Under the pieces are notes generated by a model. The model was not told the origin of the DNA. It ran no database searches and saw nothing but the letters and a program-made list of their open reading frames with translations. A stretch of DNA of 38,353 nt from Myxococcaceae bacterium (GTDB lineage Bacteria > Myxococcota > Myxococcia > Myxococcales > Myxococcaceae). Positions within the stretch are counted from its first letter, which is position 1. Every line of letters starts with the position of its first letter. The translations under genes and the position numbers were made by a program. Of this stretch, positions 15,081 to 24,384 are shown piece after piece. The stretch is taken from assembly GCA_017881265.1 (NCBI GenBank), contig JADGRA010000002.1:1-38353 (forward strand). Reading direction: 5' to 3'.

Positions 15081-16994
15081 GTGCGATCGAGCTACAAGAC
15101 CATCGGGCTGTGGGTAATCCTCATCGCCCTCTTCGTTTGCTTCTACAACATCTTCTCTCGTCAGACGGAGGAGGTGGTGGAGCCGAGCTTCACGTCGCTG
15201 CTTACAAGGATTGACGAGAAGAAGGTCCGCCTGGTCGCCGTCAAGGGCAATACCTACTCGGGGACCTTCGAGGACACGCACGAGAAGTTCCGCACCACCG
15301 GCCCCGCCGCCGACGCCACCATGCTCAAGCAGCTCCGCGATGCGGGCGTCGAGGTGAAGTACGAGAAGGAAGAGCAGAACAGCCTGTGGCTGACCATCCT
15401 CGGTCAGTGGATGCCGGTGCTGTTCCTCTTCGTCTTCTTCGTCATCTTCATGCGCCAGCTGCAGGGCACCGGCGGCAAGGCGATGACCTTCGGGAAGTCC
15501 AAGGCCAAGCTGCTGAGCGAGAGCCACAACAAGGTCACCTTCTCGGACGTGGCTGGCATCGACGAGTGCAAGGAAGAGCTCGAGGAGATTATTGCCTTCC
15601 TCAAGGACCCCAAGAAGTTCACCAAGCTCGGGGGCCGCATTCCCAAGGGCGTGCTGATGATGGGGCCGCCGGGGACGGGCAAGACGCTGCTGGCCAAGGC
15701 AGTGGCCGGCGAGGCGGGCGTGCCGTTCTTCTCCATCAGCGGCTCGGACTTCGTCGAGATGTTCGTCGGCGTGGGCGCGAGCCGCGTCCGCGACCTCTTC
15801 GAGCAGGGCAAGAAGAACGCCCCCTGCATCATCTTCATCGACGAGATTGATGCGGTGGGACGCCACCGCGGCGCCGGGCTGGGCGGCGGACACGACGAGC
15901 GCGAGCAGACCCTCAACCAGCTTCTGGTGGAGATGGACGGCTTCGAGTCCAACGAGGGCGTCATCCTCATCGCTGCCACCAACCGCCCCGACGTCCTCGA
16001 CCCGGCGCTGCAGCGGCCGGGGCGCTTCGACCGGCGCATTGTGGTTCCGCGCCCGGACCTCAACGGCCGCATCGGCGTGCTGATGGTGCACACCAAGCGA
16101 GTTCCGCTGGCCCCGGAAGTCGACCTGGAGATTATTGCCCGGGGCACCCCGGGGATGACCGGGGCCGACCTCGAGAACCTGGTCAACGAGGCGGCGCTGT
16201 TCGCCGCGCGGCACAACAAGGAGCGGGTGGAGGTCGCCGACTTCGAGAGCGCCAAGGACAAGGTCTTCATGGGTCCGGAGCGCAAGTCGATGATTATGAC
16301 GGAGAAGGAGAAGCGGAACACCGCCGTGCACGAGGCAGGGCACGCGCTGGTGGCCAAGCTGCTCCCCGGCTGCGACCCGGTGCACAAGGTCTCCATCATC
16401 CCGCGCGGACAGGCGCTGGGCGTCACCTGGTCGCTCCCCACCGAGGACCGGCTCAACCTCTACCGCCAGTCCACCCTGGACCGCATCTGCATGGCGATGG
16501 GCGGGCGCATCGCCGAGGAACTCGTCTTCAACGAAATCAGCTCGGGCGCCGCCAACGACATCGAGCGCGCCACCGAGACGGCCCGGGCGATGGTGTGCCG
16601 CTGGGGGATGAGTAGCAAGCTGGGGCCGTTGGCCTTCGGGGCCCGCGAGGGCGAAGTCTTCCTCGGCCGCGACCTCTACACCCGGCCCGACTACTCCGAG
16701 GAGACGGCACGGCAGATTGATGAAGAGGTGCGCGAGATTGTCATGAGCTGCTACGAGCGCGCCAAGAAGCTCCTCCAGGAGAACTTTGACACGCTCAACC
16801 GCATCGCCGACGGCCTCATCGAGTACGAGACGCTGGAGGCCGATGACGTGGAGACCCTGGTGAAGGGTGGCACCATCACCCGGGACCGCCCGAAGCCGCG
16901 GGTGAACGCGCCCCCCAAGCTGGAGAAGAAGGACAAGCGGAAAATCCTCGACGCCCTCGAGCCGCTGCCGGCGCTGGAGCCCAACAAGGCGTAA
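15081..16994 (+). CDS. ftsH: ATP-dependent zinc metalloprotease FtsH
   Basis: This membrane-anchored AAA+ protease degrades unassembled membrane proteins and short-lived regulators. From the chosen GTG (15081, '[12 protein letters not shown]') it is 637 aa. A first membrane helix is immediately N-terminal ('[16 protein letters not shown]'), a periplasmic segment follows, then a second helix ('[15 protein letters not shown]'). The AAA module has Walker A 'GPPGTGKT', Walker B '[10 protein letters not shown]' and the arginine-finger region '[11 protein letters not shown]'. The zinc site is 'HEAGH', with the third ligand in '[11 protein letters not shown]'. A longer frame starts at GTG 15033, where GGGAGG directly abuts the codon. 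The shorter start is preferred because family members begin just before the first helix. Confidence 0.96.
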   Translation: MRSSYKTIGLWVILIALFVCFYNIFSRQTEEVVEPSFTSLLTRIDEKKVRLVAVKGNTYSGTFEDTHEKFRTTGPAADATMLKQLRDAGVEVKYEKEEQNSLWLTILGQWMPVLFLFVFFVIFMRQLQGTGGKAMTFGKSKAKLLSESHNKVTFSDVAGIDECKEELEEIIAFLKDPKKFTKLGGRIPKGVLMMGPPGTGKTLLAKAVAGEAGVPFFSISGSDFVEMFVGVGASRVRDLFEQGKKNAPCIIFIDEIDAVGRHRGAGLGGGHDEREQTLNQLLVEMDGFESNEGVILIAATNRPDVLDPALQRPGRFDRRIVVPRPDLNGRIGVLMVHTKRVPLAPEVDLEIIARGTPGMTGADLENLVNEAALFAARHNKERVEVADFESAKDKVFMGPERKSMIMTEKEKRNTAVHEAGHALVAKLLPGCDPVHKVSIIPRGQALGVTWSLPTEDRLNLYRQSTLDRICMAMGGRIAEELVFNEISSGAANDIERATETARAMVCRWGMSSKLGPLAFGAREGEVFLGRDLYTRPDYSEETARQIDEEVREIVMSCYERAKKLLQENFDTLNRIADGLIEYETLEADDVETLVKGGTITRDRPKPRVNAPPKLEKKDKRKILDALEPLPALEPNKA

Positions 16995-17016
16995 GGGCTG
17001 GCACGTCGGTTGGTCC

Positions 17017-18246
17017 ATGCTCGCTCGCCCCATCGCGCTGGACCGCTCTTCGGACCTCGACGCCGCGCTGGTGCGCCTGGGCCTGCCAACCAAGGCGCGG
17101 GAATACCTGCTGGAAAAGCTGCCGCACGCCCAGCTGTTGCTGACGGGGCTCGGCCCCACCGAGGGCCGCTTCCTCAAGCGCGTCTGTGAGGAGGGCGCCG
17201 CTGGCCTCTACCCCCGCTTCGTCTCGGGCCAGCAGGCCCTCCGGCCGGGAACGGCGCTTCTGTCCGGTGCCCGGGACCAGCTGGCGCGCCTCGTCCAGGC
17301 CGCGCGCGAGGGCCCGGAGCTTCAGCCGCTGGCCGAGGCGTTGGAGCGGGCGCTGGCGGTGGGCACCCTTCCCGAGCCAATGGACTTGGGTGGCCGCCGC
17401 TTCGTCTGGGGAGAGCGGACGTACGTCATGGGCGTCCTCAACGTGACGCCCGACAGCTTCTCGGACGGAGGCAACTTTTCCTCAGTGGAGAAGGCCGTCG
17501 CGCACGGCCTCGCGCTTGCCGCGGCCGGGGCGGACGTGGTGGACGTCGGCGGGGAGTCCACCCGCCCGGGCGCCGCCGAGGTGCCGCAGGACGAAGAATT
17601 GCGCCGCGTCCTTCCCGTCATCCAGGGGCTGCGCGCGCAGTCCGAGGTGCCCCTGTCCATCGACACCCGCAAGGCAGCCGTGGCCGAGGCGGCACTGGCG
17701 GCGGGTGCGGCGCTGGTGAACGACGTCACCGGCTTCACCGCGGACGCGGGCCTGGCGGCCGTCGCCGCCCGGGCCGGCGCCGCTGCCTGCCTCATGCACA
17801 TGCAGGGCACCCCCCGCACCATGCAGCAGGCGCCGCACTACCAGGACGTGGTGGCGGAGGTGCTGGAGGCGCTCGCGGCCTCGGTGGCCCAGGCCGAGGC
17901 GGCCGGCATCCCCCGGCGGCGCATCTGGGTCGACCCGGGCATTGGCTTCGGGAAGACGCTCGACCACAACCTCTTCCTCCTGCACCACCTGCAGGAATTG
18001 CGGCTCCTCGGTTGCCCCATCGTCCTCGGCACCAGCCGCAAGGCCTTCCTGGGGGCGCTGGCCGGCGGGAAGCCTGCGGACCGGCGCCTGCCGGGGACGG
18101 TGGCTTCGCTGGCGGCCGCGGCGGTAGCAGCCGGGGTGGACGTGGTGCGCGTGCACGACGTGGCAGACGTCCGTGACGCACTGGCCGTTGTAGACGCCAT
18201 TCGCCACGCCCGGGGCGGCGGGACGCTCTGGGAGGCCAGCCGCTGA
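17017..18246 (+). CDS. folP: Dihydropteroate synthase with ~125-residue N-terminal extension
   Basis: This enzyme condenses 4-aminobenzoate with hydroxymethyl-dihydropterin diphosphate in folate synthesis. The TIM-barrel core spans ~130-405: 'MGVLNVTPDSFSDGG' (138-152), 'DVGGESTRPGA' (176-186), 'SIDTRKA', 'NDVTGF', 'LMHMQGTPRTMQ', 'DPGIGFGKT', 'LGTSRKAF' and 'RVHDV'. Residues 1-125 are an extra helical-looking segment ('LPTKAREYLLEKLPHAQLLL') absent from typical ~280-aa FolP. The ATG lies 22 bases after ftsH, and the ftsH-folP linkage matches E. coli. No strong ribosome site is seen, so translational coupling is likely. Confidence 0.94.
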   Translation: MLARPIALDRSSDLDAALVRLGLPTKAREYLLEKLPHAQLLLTGLGPTEGRFLKRVCEEGAAGLYPRFVSGQQALRPGTALLSGARDQLARLVQAAREGPELQPLAEALERALAVGTLPEPMDLGGRRFVWGERTYVMGVLNVTPDSFSDGGNFSSVEKAVAHGLALAAAGADVVDVGGESTRPGAAEVPQDEELRRVLPVIQGLRAQSEVPLSIDTRKAAVAEAALAAGAALVNDVTGFTADAGLAAVAARAGAAACLMHMQGTPRTMQQAPHYQDVVAEVLEALAASVAQAEAAGIPRRRIWVDPGIGFGKTLDHNLFLLHHLQELRLLGCPIVLGTSRKAFLGALAGGKPADRRLPGTVASLAAAAVAAGVDVVRVHDVADVRDALAVVDAIRHARGGGTLWEASR

Positions 18247-18311
18247 AGCGCAAGAAGTGCGCGCCACGCCGCCACCGCTGCTGTGGCACACTTCTGGCTG
18301 GAGGCGTGTCC

Positions 18312-20204
18312 ATGGCCCTCGAACATCTCCTCACCGTCGGTGACACATTCCTGGCCCCCGAGTCGCTGCGCCGCACGGCTGTCCCGGCGGACGTGGCCGC
18401 GGAGCGGGCACGCAGCCTGAAGGACCCGGACGCCTTCTGGGGGGCTTGGGCAAAGCGCTTCCGCTGGAGTGAGCCGTGGAGCCAAGTCTTTGACTGGCAA
18501 TACCCCGACCACCGCTGGTTCGTCGGCGGCAAGACCAACGTCGTCGACAATGCCCTCGACCGGCATGCCGATGGCCCCCGGAAGAACCACCTGGCCCTCA
18601 TTTGCCTCGGCGAGGATGGAAGCGAGCGCCGGGTCACCTACGGCGAGCTGCGTGACATGGTGTCCCGGCTGTCGACCGGCCTGCGCGCGCTCGGCGTCGA
18701 GACGGGGGACCGGGTCCTCATCTACATGCCCCTCACCCTGGAGGGCGTGGTGTCGATGCTGGCCGTGGCCAGGCTGGGCGCCATCCACTCCGTCGTCTAC
18801 GCCGGCCTCGGCGTCGGGGCGTTGCGCGACCGGATTGTCGATGCGGGGGCCAAGGTCATCATCGCCGGAGACGTCGGCTTCCGGCGCGGCAAGCCGGTCG
18901 AGCTGCAGGCGTTGATGGACGAGGCGATGCAGGGCCTCGACGTGCGACACGTCGTCTGGTTCCAGCGTCGGGCGGGTGGCGGCCGGCCGCTCAAGGCGCA
19001 CGAGGTGGACTTTCACCGCCTTCTGGCCGAGCACCAGCCGAAGACGGCGCCGGTGCAGGTGGACGCCGAGCATCCCCTCTTCATCCTTTACACCTCCGGC
19101 TCCACCGGAAAGCCCAAGGGCGTGGTGCACGTCCATGGCGGCTACATGGTGGGCATCACCTACCACCTGCGCACCTTCTTCGACGTCCGCGACGACGACA
19201 TCTACTGGTCGACCAGCGACATCGGCTGGGTGGTAGGTCACTCCTATATTGTGTACGCGCCGCTGTTGGAGGGCGTGACGGCGGTACTGCGCGAGGGCTC
19301 CCCGGACTACCCGGACCCCGGGGTGACGTGGCGGGTGGTGGAGAAGCTGAAGGTGAACGTCATGTTCACCGCGCCGACGGCCATCCGCATGTTCATGAAG
19401 TTTGGTGCGGAGCTCCCGGCCAAGGCCAACCTCGCCTCGCTGCGACTCATCACCGTGGCCGGCGAGCCCCTCAACCCGGAAGCCTGGCGGTGGGCGTTTG
19501 AACACCTGGTGGCCAGCGGCAAGCGCGGCTTCATCTGCGACAACTGGTGGCAGACGGAGCTCGGAGGCCCGACGCTGGGCACGCCGACGTCGCTGGCGGC
19601 GAAGCCGGGAAGCGTCGGTGTGGCATTGCCCGGCGTGGACGCCGCCGTCATCGACGCCGATGGCAAGGAGGTGCCGGCCGGCAAAGGGGGGTTGCTCGCC
19701 CTGCGCCGTCCCTTCCCCCACATGATGCGCACCGTCTGGGGAGACCATGCCCGGTACAAGCAGTACTGGGAGGAGTTCCCCGGCAAGGTGTACGCCGCCG
19801 GCGACGTGGCCAGCTGGGACAAGGACGGGTACTTCACCGTGCTGGGGCGCAGCGACGACGTCCTCAACGTCGCGGGCCACCGCATCGGCAGCGCGGATGT
19901 GGAGAGCGCCCTGGTCAGTCACCCGGCGGTGGCGGAGGCAGCCGTCATCGGCATCCCGGACTCCCTCAAGGGAGAGGCCATTTCTGCCTTCGTCCTGTTG
20001 CGCGCCGGGCGCAAGGACTCCCCCGAGCTGCGGGCGGAACTGGTGGACCACGTCCGCCATGAGCTTGGGCCCATCGCCACCCCCCACTCCATCGAGGTGC
20101 GCGAGCGGCTGCCCAAGACGCGAAGTGGAAAAATCATGCGACGGCTACTGCGTGCCGAGGCACTCGGCCTGGAGAAAGGCGATACTTCCACTCTGGAGGA
20201 ATGA
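18312..20204 (+). CDS. Acetyl-CoA synthetase-like (AMP-forming) acyl-CoA ligase
   Basis: This 630-aa ANL-superfamily ligase activates a short carboxylate through an acyl-adenylate. It has the N-terminal acetyl-CoA synthetase segment, the P-loop '[18 protein letters not shown]', '[20 protein letters not shown]', 'NWWQTELGG', '[20 protein letters not shown]' and the C-terminal catalytic Lys607 in '[10 protein letters not shown]', the usual acetylation target. The Trp in 'WWQTE' limits the pocket to acetate or propionate in Acs. The ATG at 18312 is preferred because TGGAGG lies 7 bases upstream; GTG 18306 is too close to it. Propionate is a possible alternative substrate. It sits between folP and glmM. 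Confidence 0.92.
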   Translation: MALEHLLTVGDTFLAPESLRRTAVPADVAAERARSLKDPDAFWGAWAKRFRWSEPWSQVFDWQYPDHRWFVGGKTNVVDNALDRHADGPRKNHLALICLGEDGSERRVTYGELRDMVSRLSTGLRALGVETGDRVLIYMPLTLEGVVSMLAVARLGAIHSVVYAGLGVGALRDRIVDAGAKVIIAGDVGFRRGKPVELQALMDEAMQGLDVRHVVWFQRRAGGGRPLKAHEVDFHRLLAEHQPKTAPVQVDAEHPLFILYTSGSTGKPKGVVHVHGGYMVGITYHLRTFFDVRDDDIYWSTSDIGWVVGHSYIVYAPLLEGVTAVLREGSPDYPDPGVTWRVVEKLKVNVMFTAPTAIRMFMKFGAELPAKANLASLRLITVAGEPLNPEAWRWAFEHLVASGKRGFICDNWWQTELGGPTLGTPTSLAAKPGSVGVALPGVDAAVIDADGKEVPAGKGGLLALRRPFPHMMRTVWGDHARYKQYWEEFPGKVYAAGDVASWDKDGYFTVLGRSDDVLNVAGHRIGSADVESALVSHPAVAEAAVIGIPDSLKGEAISAFVLLRAGRKDSPELRAELVDHVRHELGPIATPHSIEVRERLPKTRSGKIMRRLLRAEALGLEKGDTSTLEE

Positions 20205-20208
20205 GCGG

Positions 20209-21561
20209 ATGGGTCGACGGCTGTTCGGCACGGATGGGGTGCGTGGGACGGCCAACGTCTGGCCGATGACGGCCGAGGTGGCGATGCAGCTGGGCCGGGC
20301 GCTGGCCTACTTCATCCGCAACGGCACCCACCGACACCGCGTCGTCATCGGCAAGGACACCCGACTCTCCGGCTACATGCTGGAGCAGGCGCTGGCCGCC
20401 GGCATCACCTCCATGGGCGTGGACGTGGACTTGGTGGGACCGCTGCCCACGCCGGGCATCGCCAACATCACCACCTCCATGCGGGCCGAGGCCGGGGCCG
20501 TCATCTCCGCCTCGCACAACCCCTACCAGGACAACGGCATCAAATTCTTCTGGCGGGACGGCTTCAAGCTCCCCGACGAGGCGGAGGCACGGCTGGAAGA
20601 ATTGATGGACAGCCGGCACGTGGATGAGATTCGGCCCACCGCGGACAAGGTGGGCCGCGCCTTCCGCCTGGACGACGCCCGCGGTCGGTACATTGTCTTT
20701 CTGAAGAACACCTTCCCCCGGGAACTGACACTCGAAGGGATGACCATCGCCGTCGACTGCGCCCACGGCGCGGCCTACCGCACGGCGCCGGAAACCCTGC
20801 GCGAGCTCGGGGCCAACGTCATCTCCTTGGGCTGCGAGCCCAATGGCCTCAACATCAACGACGGCTGCGGTGCCCTGCACCCCGAGGCGCTGGCCCGCAC
20901 CGTGGTGCAGCGCGGGGCCCACGTCGGGCTGGCGCTGGACGGGGACGCCGACCGGCTGGTGGTGGTGGACGAGCGGGGCCAGGTCGTCGACGGCGACGCG
21001 GTGCTTGCCCTGTGTGCCGGGGAATTGGCCGAGCGGGGGGCCCTCCGCACCAAGACGCTGGTGACGACGGTGATGTCCAGTCGCGGGCTGGACCGCGCGG
21101 TGGCCCGCTGGGGGCTGCAGGTCGTCCGCACCCAGGTGGGCGACCGCTACGTCGTGGAGGAGATGCGCCGCGGCGGTCATGCCTTCGGCGGTGAGCAGTC
21201 GGGCCACCTCGTCTTCCTCGACCATGCCACCACCGGCGACGGCACGCTGGCCGCGCTCCAGGTGCTCGCCCTGCTATGCCGGAAGAAGAAGCCGCTCTCA
21301 GAGCTCACCGCCATTTTCGAGCCGGTCCCCCAGACGCTGCTCAGTTTCGGGGTGCGAGAGCGGCGGCCGCTGGAACAGCTGGACGACGTCCAGCGCGCCA
21401 TTCGCGGCGCCGAGGCCAGCCTCGGCCAGGAGGGCCGGGTGCTGGTGCGCTTCTCCGGGACCGAGGCCAAGGTGCGCATCCTGGTGGAGGGGCCCGACCG
21501 GGAGCGCAATGACGCCCATGCCCGTGAAATCGCCCATGCCCTCTCCGCGGTGCTCGGCTAG
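20209..21561 (+). CDS. glmM: Phosphoglucosamine mutase
   Basis: This 450-aa enzyme converts glucosamine-6-phosphate to glucosamine-1-phosphate for UDP-GlcNAc and peptidoglycan synthesis. '[16 protein letters not shown]' opens it, Ser102 in '[13 protein letters not shown]' is the phosphorylated serine, 'LALDGDADR' binds magnesium, 'GGEQSGH' contacts sugar and '[11 protein letters not shown]' binds phosphate. Length equals E. coli GlmM. The ATG at 20209 follows GGAGGA (20195-20200), which lies within the last codons of the upstream ligase, so the two are coupled. The open frame further upstream is antisense-like shadow of the ligase gene. Confidence 0.96.
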   Translation: MGRRLFGTDGVRGTANVWPMTAEVAMQLGRALAYFIRNGTHRHRVVIGKDTRLSGYMLEQALAAGITSMGVDVDLVGPLPTPGIANITTSMRAEAGAVISASHNPYQDNGIKFFWRDGFKLPDEAEARLEELMDSRHVDEIRPTADKVGRAFRLDDARGRYIVFLKNTFPRELTLEGMTIAVDCAHGAAYRTAPETLRELGANVISLGCEPNGLNINDGCGALHPEALARTVVQRGAHVGLALDGDADRLVVVDERGQVVDGDAVLALCAGELAERGALRTKTLVTTVMSSRGLDRAVARWGLQVVRTQVGDRYVVEEMRRGGHAFGGEQSGHLVFLDHATTGDGTLAALQVLALLCRKKKPLSELTAIFEPVPQTLLSFGVRERRPLEQLDDVQRAIRGAEASLGQEGRVLVRFSGTEAKVRILVEGPDRERNDAHAREIAHALSAVLG

Positions 21562-21570
21562 AAGGGGCCC

Positions 21571-22293
21571 ATGCAACAGCGCCTCGGTGTCAACGTCGAC
21601 CACGTGGCCACGCTCCGCCAAGCGCGGCGCGCCACCTACCCGGACCCCGTCACCGCCGCCGCCATCGCCGAGATGGCCGGCGCACACCAAATCACCATCC
21701 ACCTGCGCGAGGACCGGCGCCACATCCAGGAGCGCGACCTGCGCTTGCTCCGGGAGACGTGCCAGACGGCCCTGAATCTGGAGATGGCCGCCACCCAGGA
21801 GATGGTGAAGGTGGCTTACGAAGTGAAGCCCGACCTGGTGACGCTGGTCCCGGAGCGCCGCGAGGAGCTCACCACCGAAGGGGGGCTGGACGTCGCCAAC
21901 CAGCGGGACGCCCTGGCCCAGCTCATTCGCCACCTGCGGGACGGGGAGATTGAGGTCTCCGTCTTCATCGACCCCGACCTCGACCAGATTCGCGCCGCCC
22001 ACAAGGTGGACGCCGACCGGGTGGAGCTGCACACCGGTCGCTACTGCGAGGCGCGCAATGCCGGCGAGCGCCAGCGCGAGCTGGAACGCCTGGTGGACGC
22101 GGCCAAGGCCGCCACCAAGCTGGGGATGGGCTGCGCGGCCGGGCACGGCCTCAACTACGACAACGTCCAGCCGGTGGTGGCCATCTCCGAAATCGATGAG
22201 CTCAACATCGGTCACGCAATTGTCGCGCGGGCGGTACTGGTGGGCCTCGACCGGGCAGTGCGAGACATGCTGGCCCTGATGCGCCGAGCCTGA
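21571..22293 (+). CDS. pdxJ: Pyridoxine 5'-phosphate synthase
   Basis: This 240-aa TIM-barrel enzyme joins 1-deoxyxylulose 5-phosphate to 3-amino-2-oxopropyl phosphate in de novo vitamin B6 synthesis. The start '[19 protein letters not shown]' is the PdxJ signature; '[16 protein letters not shown]', '[17 protein letters not shown]', 'RVELHTGRY' and '[11 protein letters not shown]' complete it. It begins 9 bases after glmM. In many proteobacteria acpS follows pdxJ; here nnr follows directly. Its product cofactor is also needed by the KamDE enzyme at the left end, though no regulatory link is visible. Confidence 0.96.
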   Translation: MQQRLGVNVDHVATLRQARRATYPDPVTAAAIAEMAGAHQITIHLREDRRHIQERDLRLLRETCQTALNLEMAATQEMVKVAYEVKPDLVTLVPERREELTTEGGLDVANQRDALAQLIRHLRDGEIEVSVFIDPDLDQIRAAHKVDADRVELHTGRYCEARNAGERQRELERLVDAAKAATKLGMGCAAGHGLNYDNVQPVVAISEIDELNIGHAIVARAVLVGLDRAVRDMLALMRRA

Positions 22294-22343
22294 AGGGTGG
22301 GCCAAGGCCCGGGCGTGGGGCCGTGGACGGGGAGGGGACGCTG

Positions 22344-23855
22344 GTGAAGCCGCTGCTGACTGCCGAGGAGATGCGCGCCCGCGAGGCCCAGGCCGTCCGG
22401 GCGGGCGTCTCCGCCCAGGAGTTGATGGAACGCGCCGGCCGGGCCCTGGCGGACGAGGCGCTGCGGCTGGCGGCTCCGGAGGGACGCTTTGCGTGCCTGT
22501 GTGGACCGGGCAACAACGGCGGTGACGGCCTGGTGGCGGCCCGCCACCTCGCCCTCGCCGGACGCCAGGTGCTGGTGGTGTTACTTGCGGCCCGGAGCGC
22601 CTTGAAGGCCGAAAGCAAGGCCAGCCTGGAGGCCCTGCAGGCGATGGGAGGTTCGGCGGCCGGGGCCCTCGGCGACTTTGTGCCCCGCCCGGGCGACGTG
22701 GCGGTGGACGCGCTCCTCGGCACCGGTCTCAACCGGGCGCCGGACGGCGCACTGGCCGACGCCATTCACACCCTGTGGAAGTGGCGCGCAGGCGGCGTCC
22801 GGGTGCTGGCGGCGGACCTCCCCTCCGGGTTGGCGAGTGACACAGGGGTGCCCTTCCGGCCGGCCGTCCACGCCGACGCCACGGTGGCCTTCGGGGCCCT
22901 CAAGGTAGGGGAGGCGCTGGAGCCAGGGGCGTCGCTGTGTGGCGACGTGTACGTCGCCGACATTGGCCTTGCCCCGGAGGACGCCTCCGTCGTCCTCCTC
23001 GAGGAGGAGGACGTACGCGGCTGGCTGCCGGAACGTCGGCCGGACTCGCACAAGGGCACCTACGGGCACCTGCTGGTGGTGGCCGGAAGCCGGGGAAAGA
23101 GTGGCGCGGCGGCGCTGGCCGGGCTTGGCGCGCTGCGGAGCGGCGTGGGGCTGTGCACCGTGGCCACCCCGGACGACGCCCTCTCGGACGTGCTGGCCCA
23201 CGGGCCGGAGTTGATGGGCGTCGCCCTGGACGCCCAGAAGCCCCTGGGGCCGATGCACCTGGAGGCGCTGCTGGAGGTGGCGGAGGGCAAGGACGCGCTG
23301 GTGCTGGGGCCGGGCATTGCACGCGGGAAGAAGACGCACCAGCTGATTGCCGCCCTGCTGGAGCGCTTCCCGGGTCCGGTGGTGCTGGATGCGGACGCCC
23401 TGAATGCCCTCACCGGACGCCTGGAGGTGCTGCGCTCGGCCCAAGGGCCGCTGGTGCTGACACCCCACCCCGGGGAGATGGCCCGGCTGTCTGGCCTCTC
23501 GGTGTCGGAGATTCAGGCCGACCGCGTGACGGTGGCGCGGGACTTCGCTCGGGCCCACCGGGTGGTGCTGGTGCTGAAGGGGGCGCGCACGGTGGTGGCC
23601 CTGCCGGACGGACGGGCGCGGGTCAACCCCACCGGCAACCCGGGCATGGCCACGGGCGGCGCAGGCGACGTGCTGTCGGGCGTGTGCGGCGCGTTTTTGG
23701 CGCAAGGCCTGGCCCCGGCGGATGCGGCCAGCGTGGCCGTCTACGCGCACGGCCTGGCCGGAGACGTGGAACAGGAGTGGCGGGGGGAACTCGGCCTTCT
23801 CGCCTCGGACCTCCTCTCCGGGCTCACCTCGGTGTGGGCGCGATGGAACCGCTGA
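22344..23855 (+). CDS. nnr: Bifunctional NAD(P)H-hydrate epimerase / ADP-dependent dehydratase
   Basis: This 503-aa two-domain enzyme repairs hydrated NADH and NADPH. The N-terminal YjeF_N epimerase (~1-215) shows 'LTAEEMRAREAQAV', 'CGPGNNGGDGLVAARHLA' and 'ADLPSGLASDTG'. The C-terminal YjeF_C dehydratase (~225-500) shows 'SHKGTYGHLLVVAGS', 'VLDADALNALTG', 'LTPHPGEMARL' and 'GNPGMATGGAGDVLSG'. GTG 22344 is chosen because GGAGGGG lies 6 bases before it and homologues begin close to this point; an upstream GTG at 22323 adds seven residues. It overlaps tsaE by 13 bases, a common nnr-tsaE arrangement. Confidence 0.95.
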   Translation: MKPLLTAEEMRAREAQAVRAGVSAQELMERAGRALADEALRLAAPEGRFACLCGPGNNGGDGLVAARHLALAGRQVLVVLLAARSALKAESKASLEALQAMGGSAAGALGDFVPRPGDVAVDALLGTGLNRAPDGALADAIHTLWKWRAGGVRVLAADLPSGLASDTGVPFRPAVHADATVAFGALKVGEALEPGASLCGDVYVADIGLAPEDASVVLLEEEDVRGWLPERRPDSHKGTYGHLLVVAGSRGKSGAAALAGLGALRSGVGLCTVATPDDALSDVLAHGPELMGVALDAQKPLGPMHLEALLEVAEGKDALVLGPGIARGKKTHQLIAALLERFPGPVVLDADALNALTGRLEVLRSAQGPLVLTPHPGEMARLSGLSVSEIQADRVTVARDFARAHRVVLVLKGARTVVALPDGRARVNPTGNPGMATGGAGDVLSGVCGAFLAQGLAPADAASVAVYAHGLAGDVEQEWRGELGLLASDLLSGLTSVWARWNR

Positions 23856-24352
23856 GCGTCTCCTTCACCACGCCCACGGCCGAGAAGACGCGGGAACTGG
23901 GCGCGGCCCTGGGGCGACTGCTGCACCCGGGGGACTTCGTGGCGCTGCTGGGCGACTTGGGCGCGGGGAAGACGGAGTTTGCCCGCGGGATGGCCGAGGG
24001 GTGCGGGGTGCCGCCGGAGGAGGTGGCGAGCCCGACCTTCGCGCTCATCCACCGCTACCAGGGGCGCCTGCGCCTGGTGCACGCTGACCTCTTCCGGCTG
24101 TCCGGCGAGGACGACCTCTACGGCACCGGGTATTACGACGTGCGCGACGCCGAGCAGGCCGCCGTCGTCGTCGAGTGGGCGGACCGGGTGCCCTCAGCGG
24201 TGCCGGAGGATGCGCTGCGCATCCACTTCGACGCGGGACCGGGCGAGATGGAGCGCCGCCTGACGGCGACGCCCACTGGCCCGGTGTCCGCCCGGCGCCT
24301 CCAGCAGTGGGCAAGGGACGTGGCGCCCCTCGCCGTACCGGCGCCCGGGTGA
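23843..24352 (+). CDS. tsaE: tRNA threonylcarbamoyladenosine biosynthesis ATPase TsaE
   Basis: This 169-aa P-loop ATPase works with TsaB and TsaD in forming t6A at position 37 of ANN-decoding tRNAs. Walker A 'GDLGAGKT' is at residues 37-44, followed by 'GVPPEEVASPTFALIHRYQG', 'LVHADLFRLSGEDDLYGTGY' and 'VVVEWADRVP', the family signatures. The ATG lies inside nnr (13-base overlap). The C-terminal ~25 residues ('ARRLQQWARDVAPLAVPAPG') go slightly beyond typical TsaE. It is the last gene of the block; a hairpin follows. Confidence 0.94.
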   Translation: MEPLSVSFTTPTAEKTRELGAALGRLLHPGDFVALLGDLGAGKTEFARGMAEGCGVPPEEVASPTFALIHRYQGRLRLVHADLFRLSGEDDLYGTGYYDVRDAEQAAVVVEWADRVPSAVPEDALRIHFDAGPGEMERRLTATPTGPVSARRLQQWARDVAPLAVPAPG

Positions 24353-24356
24353 CGGC

Positions 24357-24378
24357 GAAGCCCCCGCCGGGGGGCTTC
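24357..24378. terminator. Bidirectional hairpin between tsaE and the TPR gene
   Basis: A perfect 9-bp stem (GAAGCCCCC at 24357-24365 and its complement at 24370-24378) with a 4-base loop fills most of the 32-base gap between the two convergent stops. It is symmetric, so it can serve both strands. The T-tract is minimal. Confidence 0.65.
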
Positions 24379-24384
24379 TGGCGC

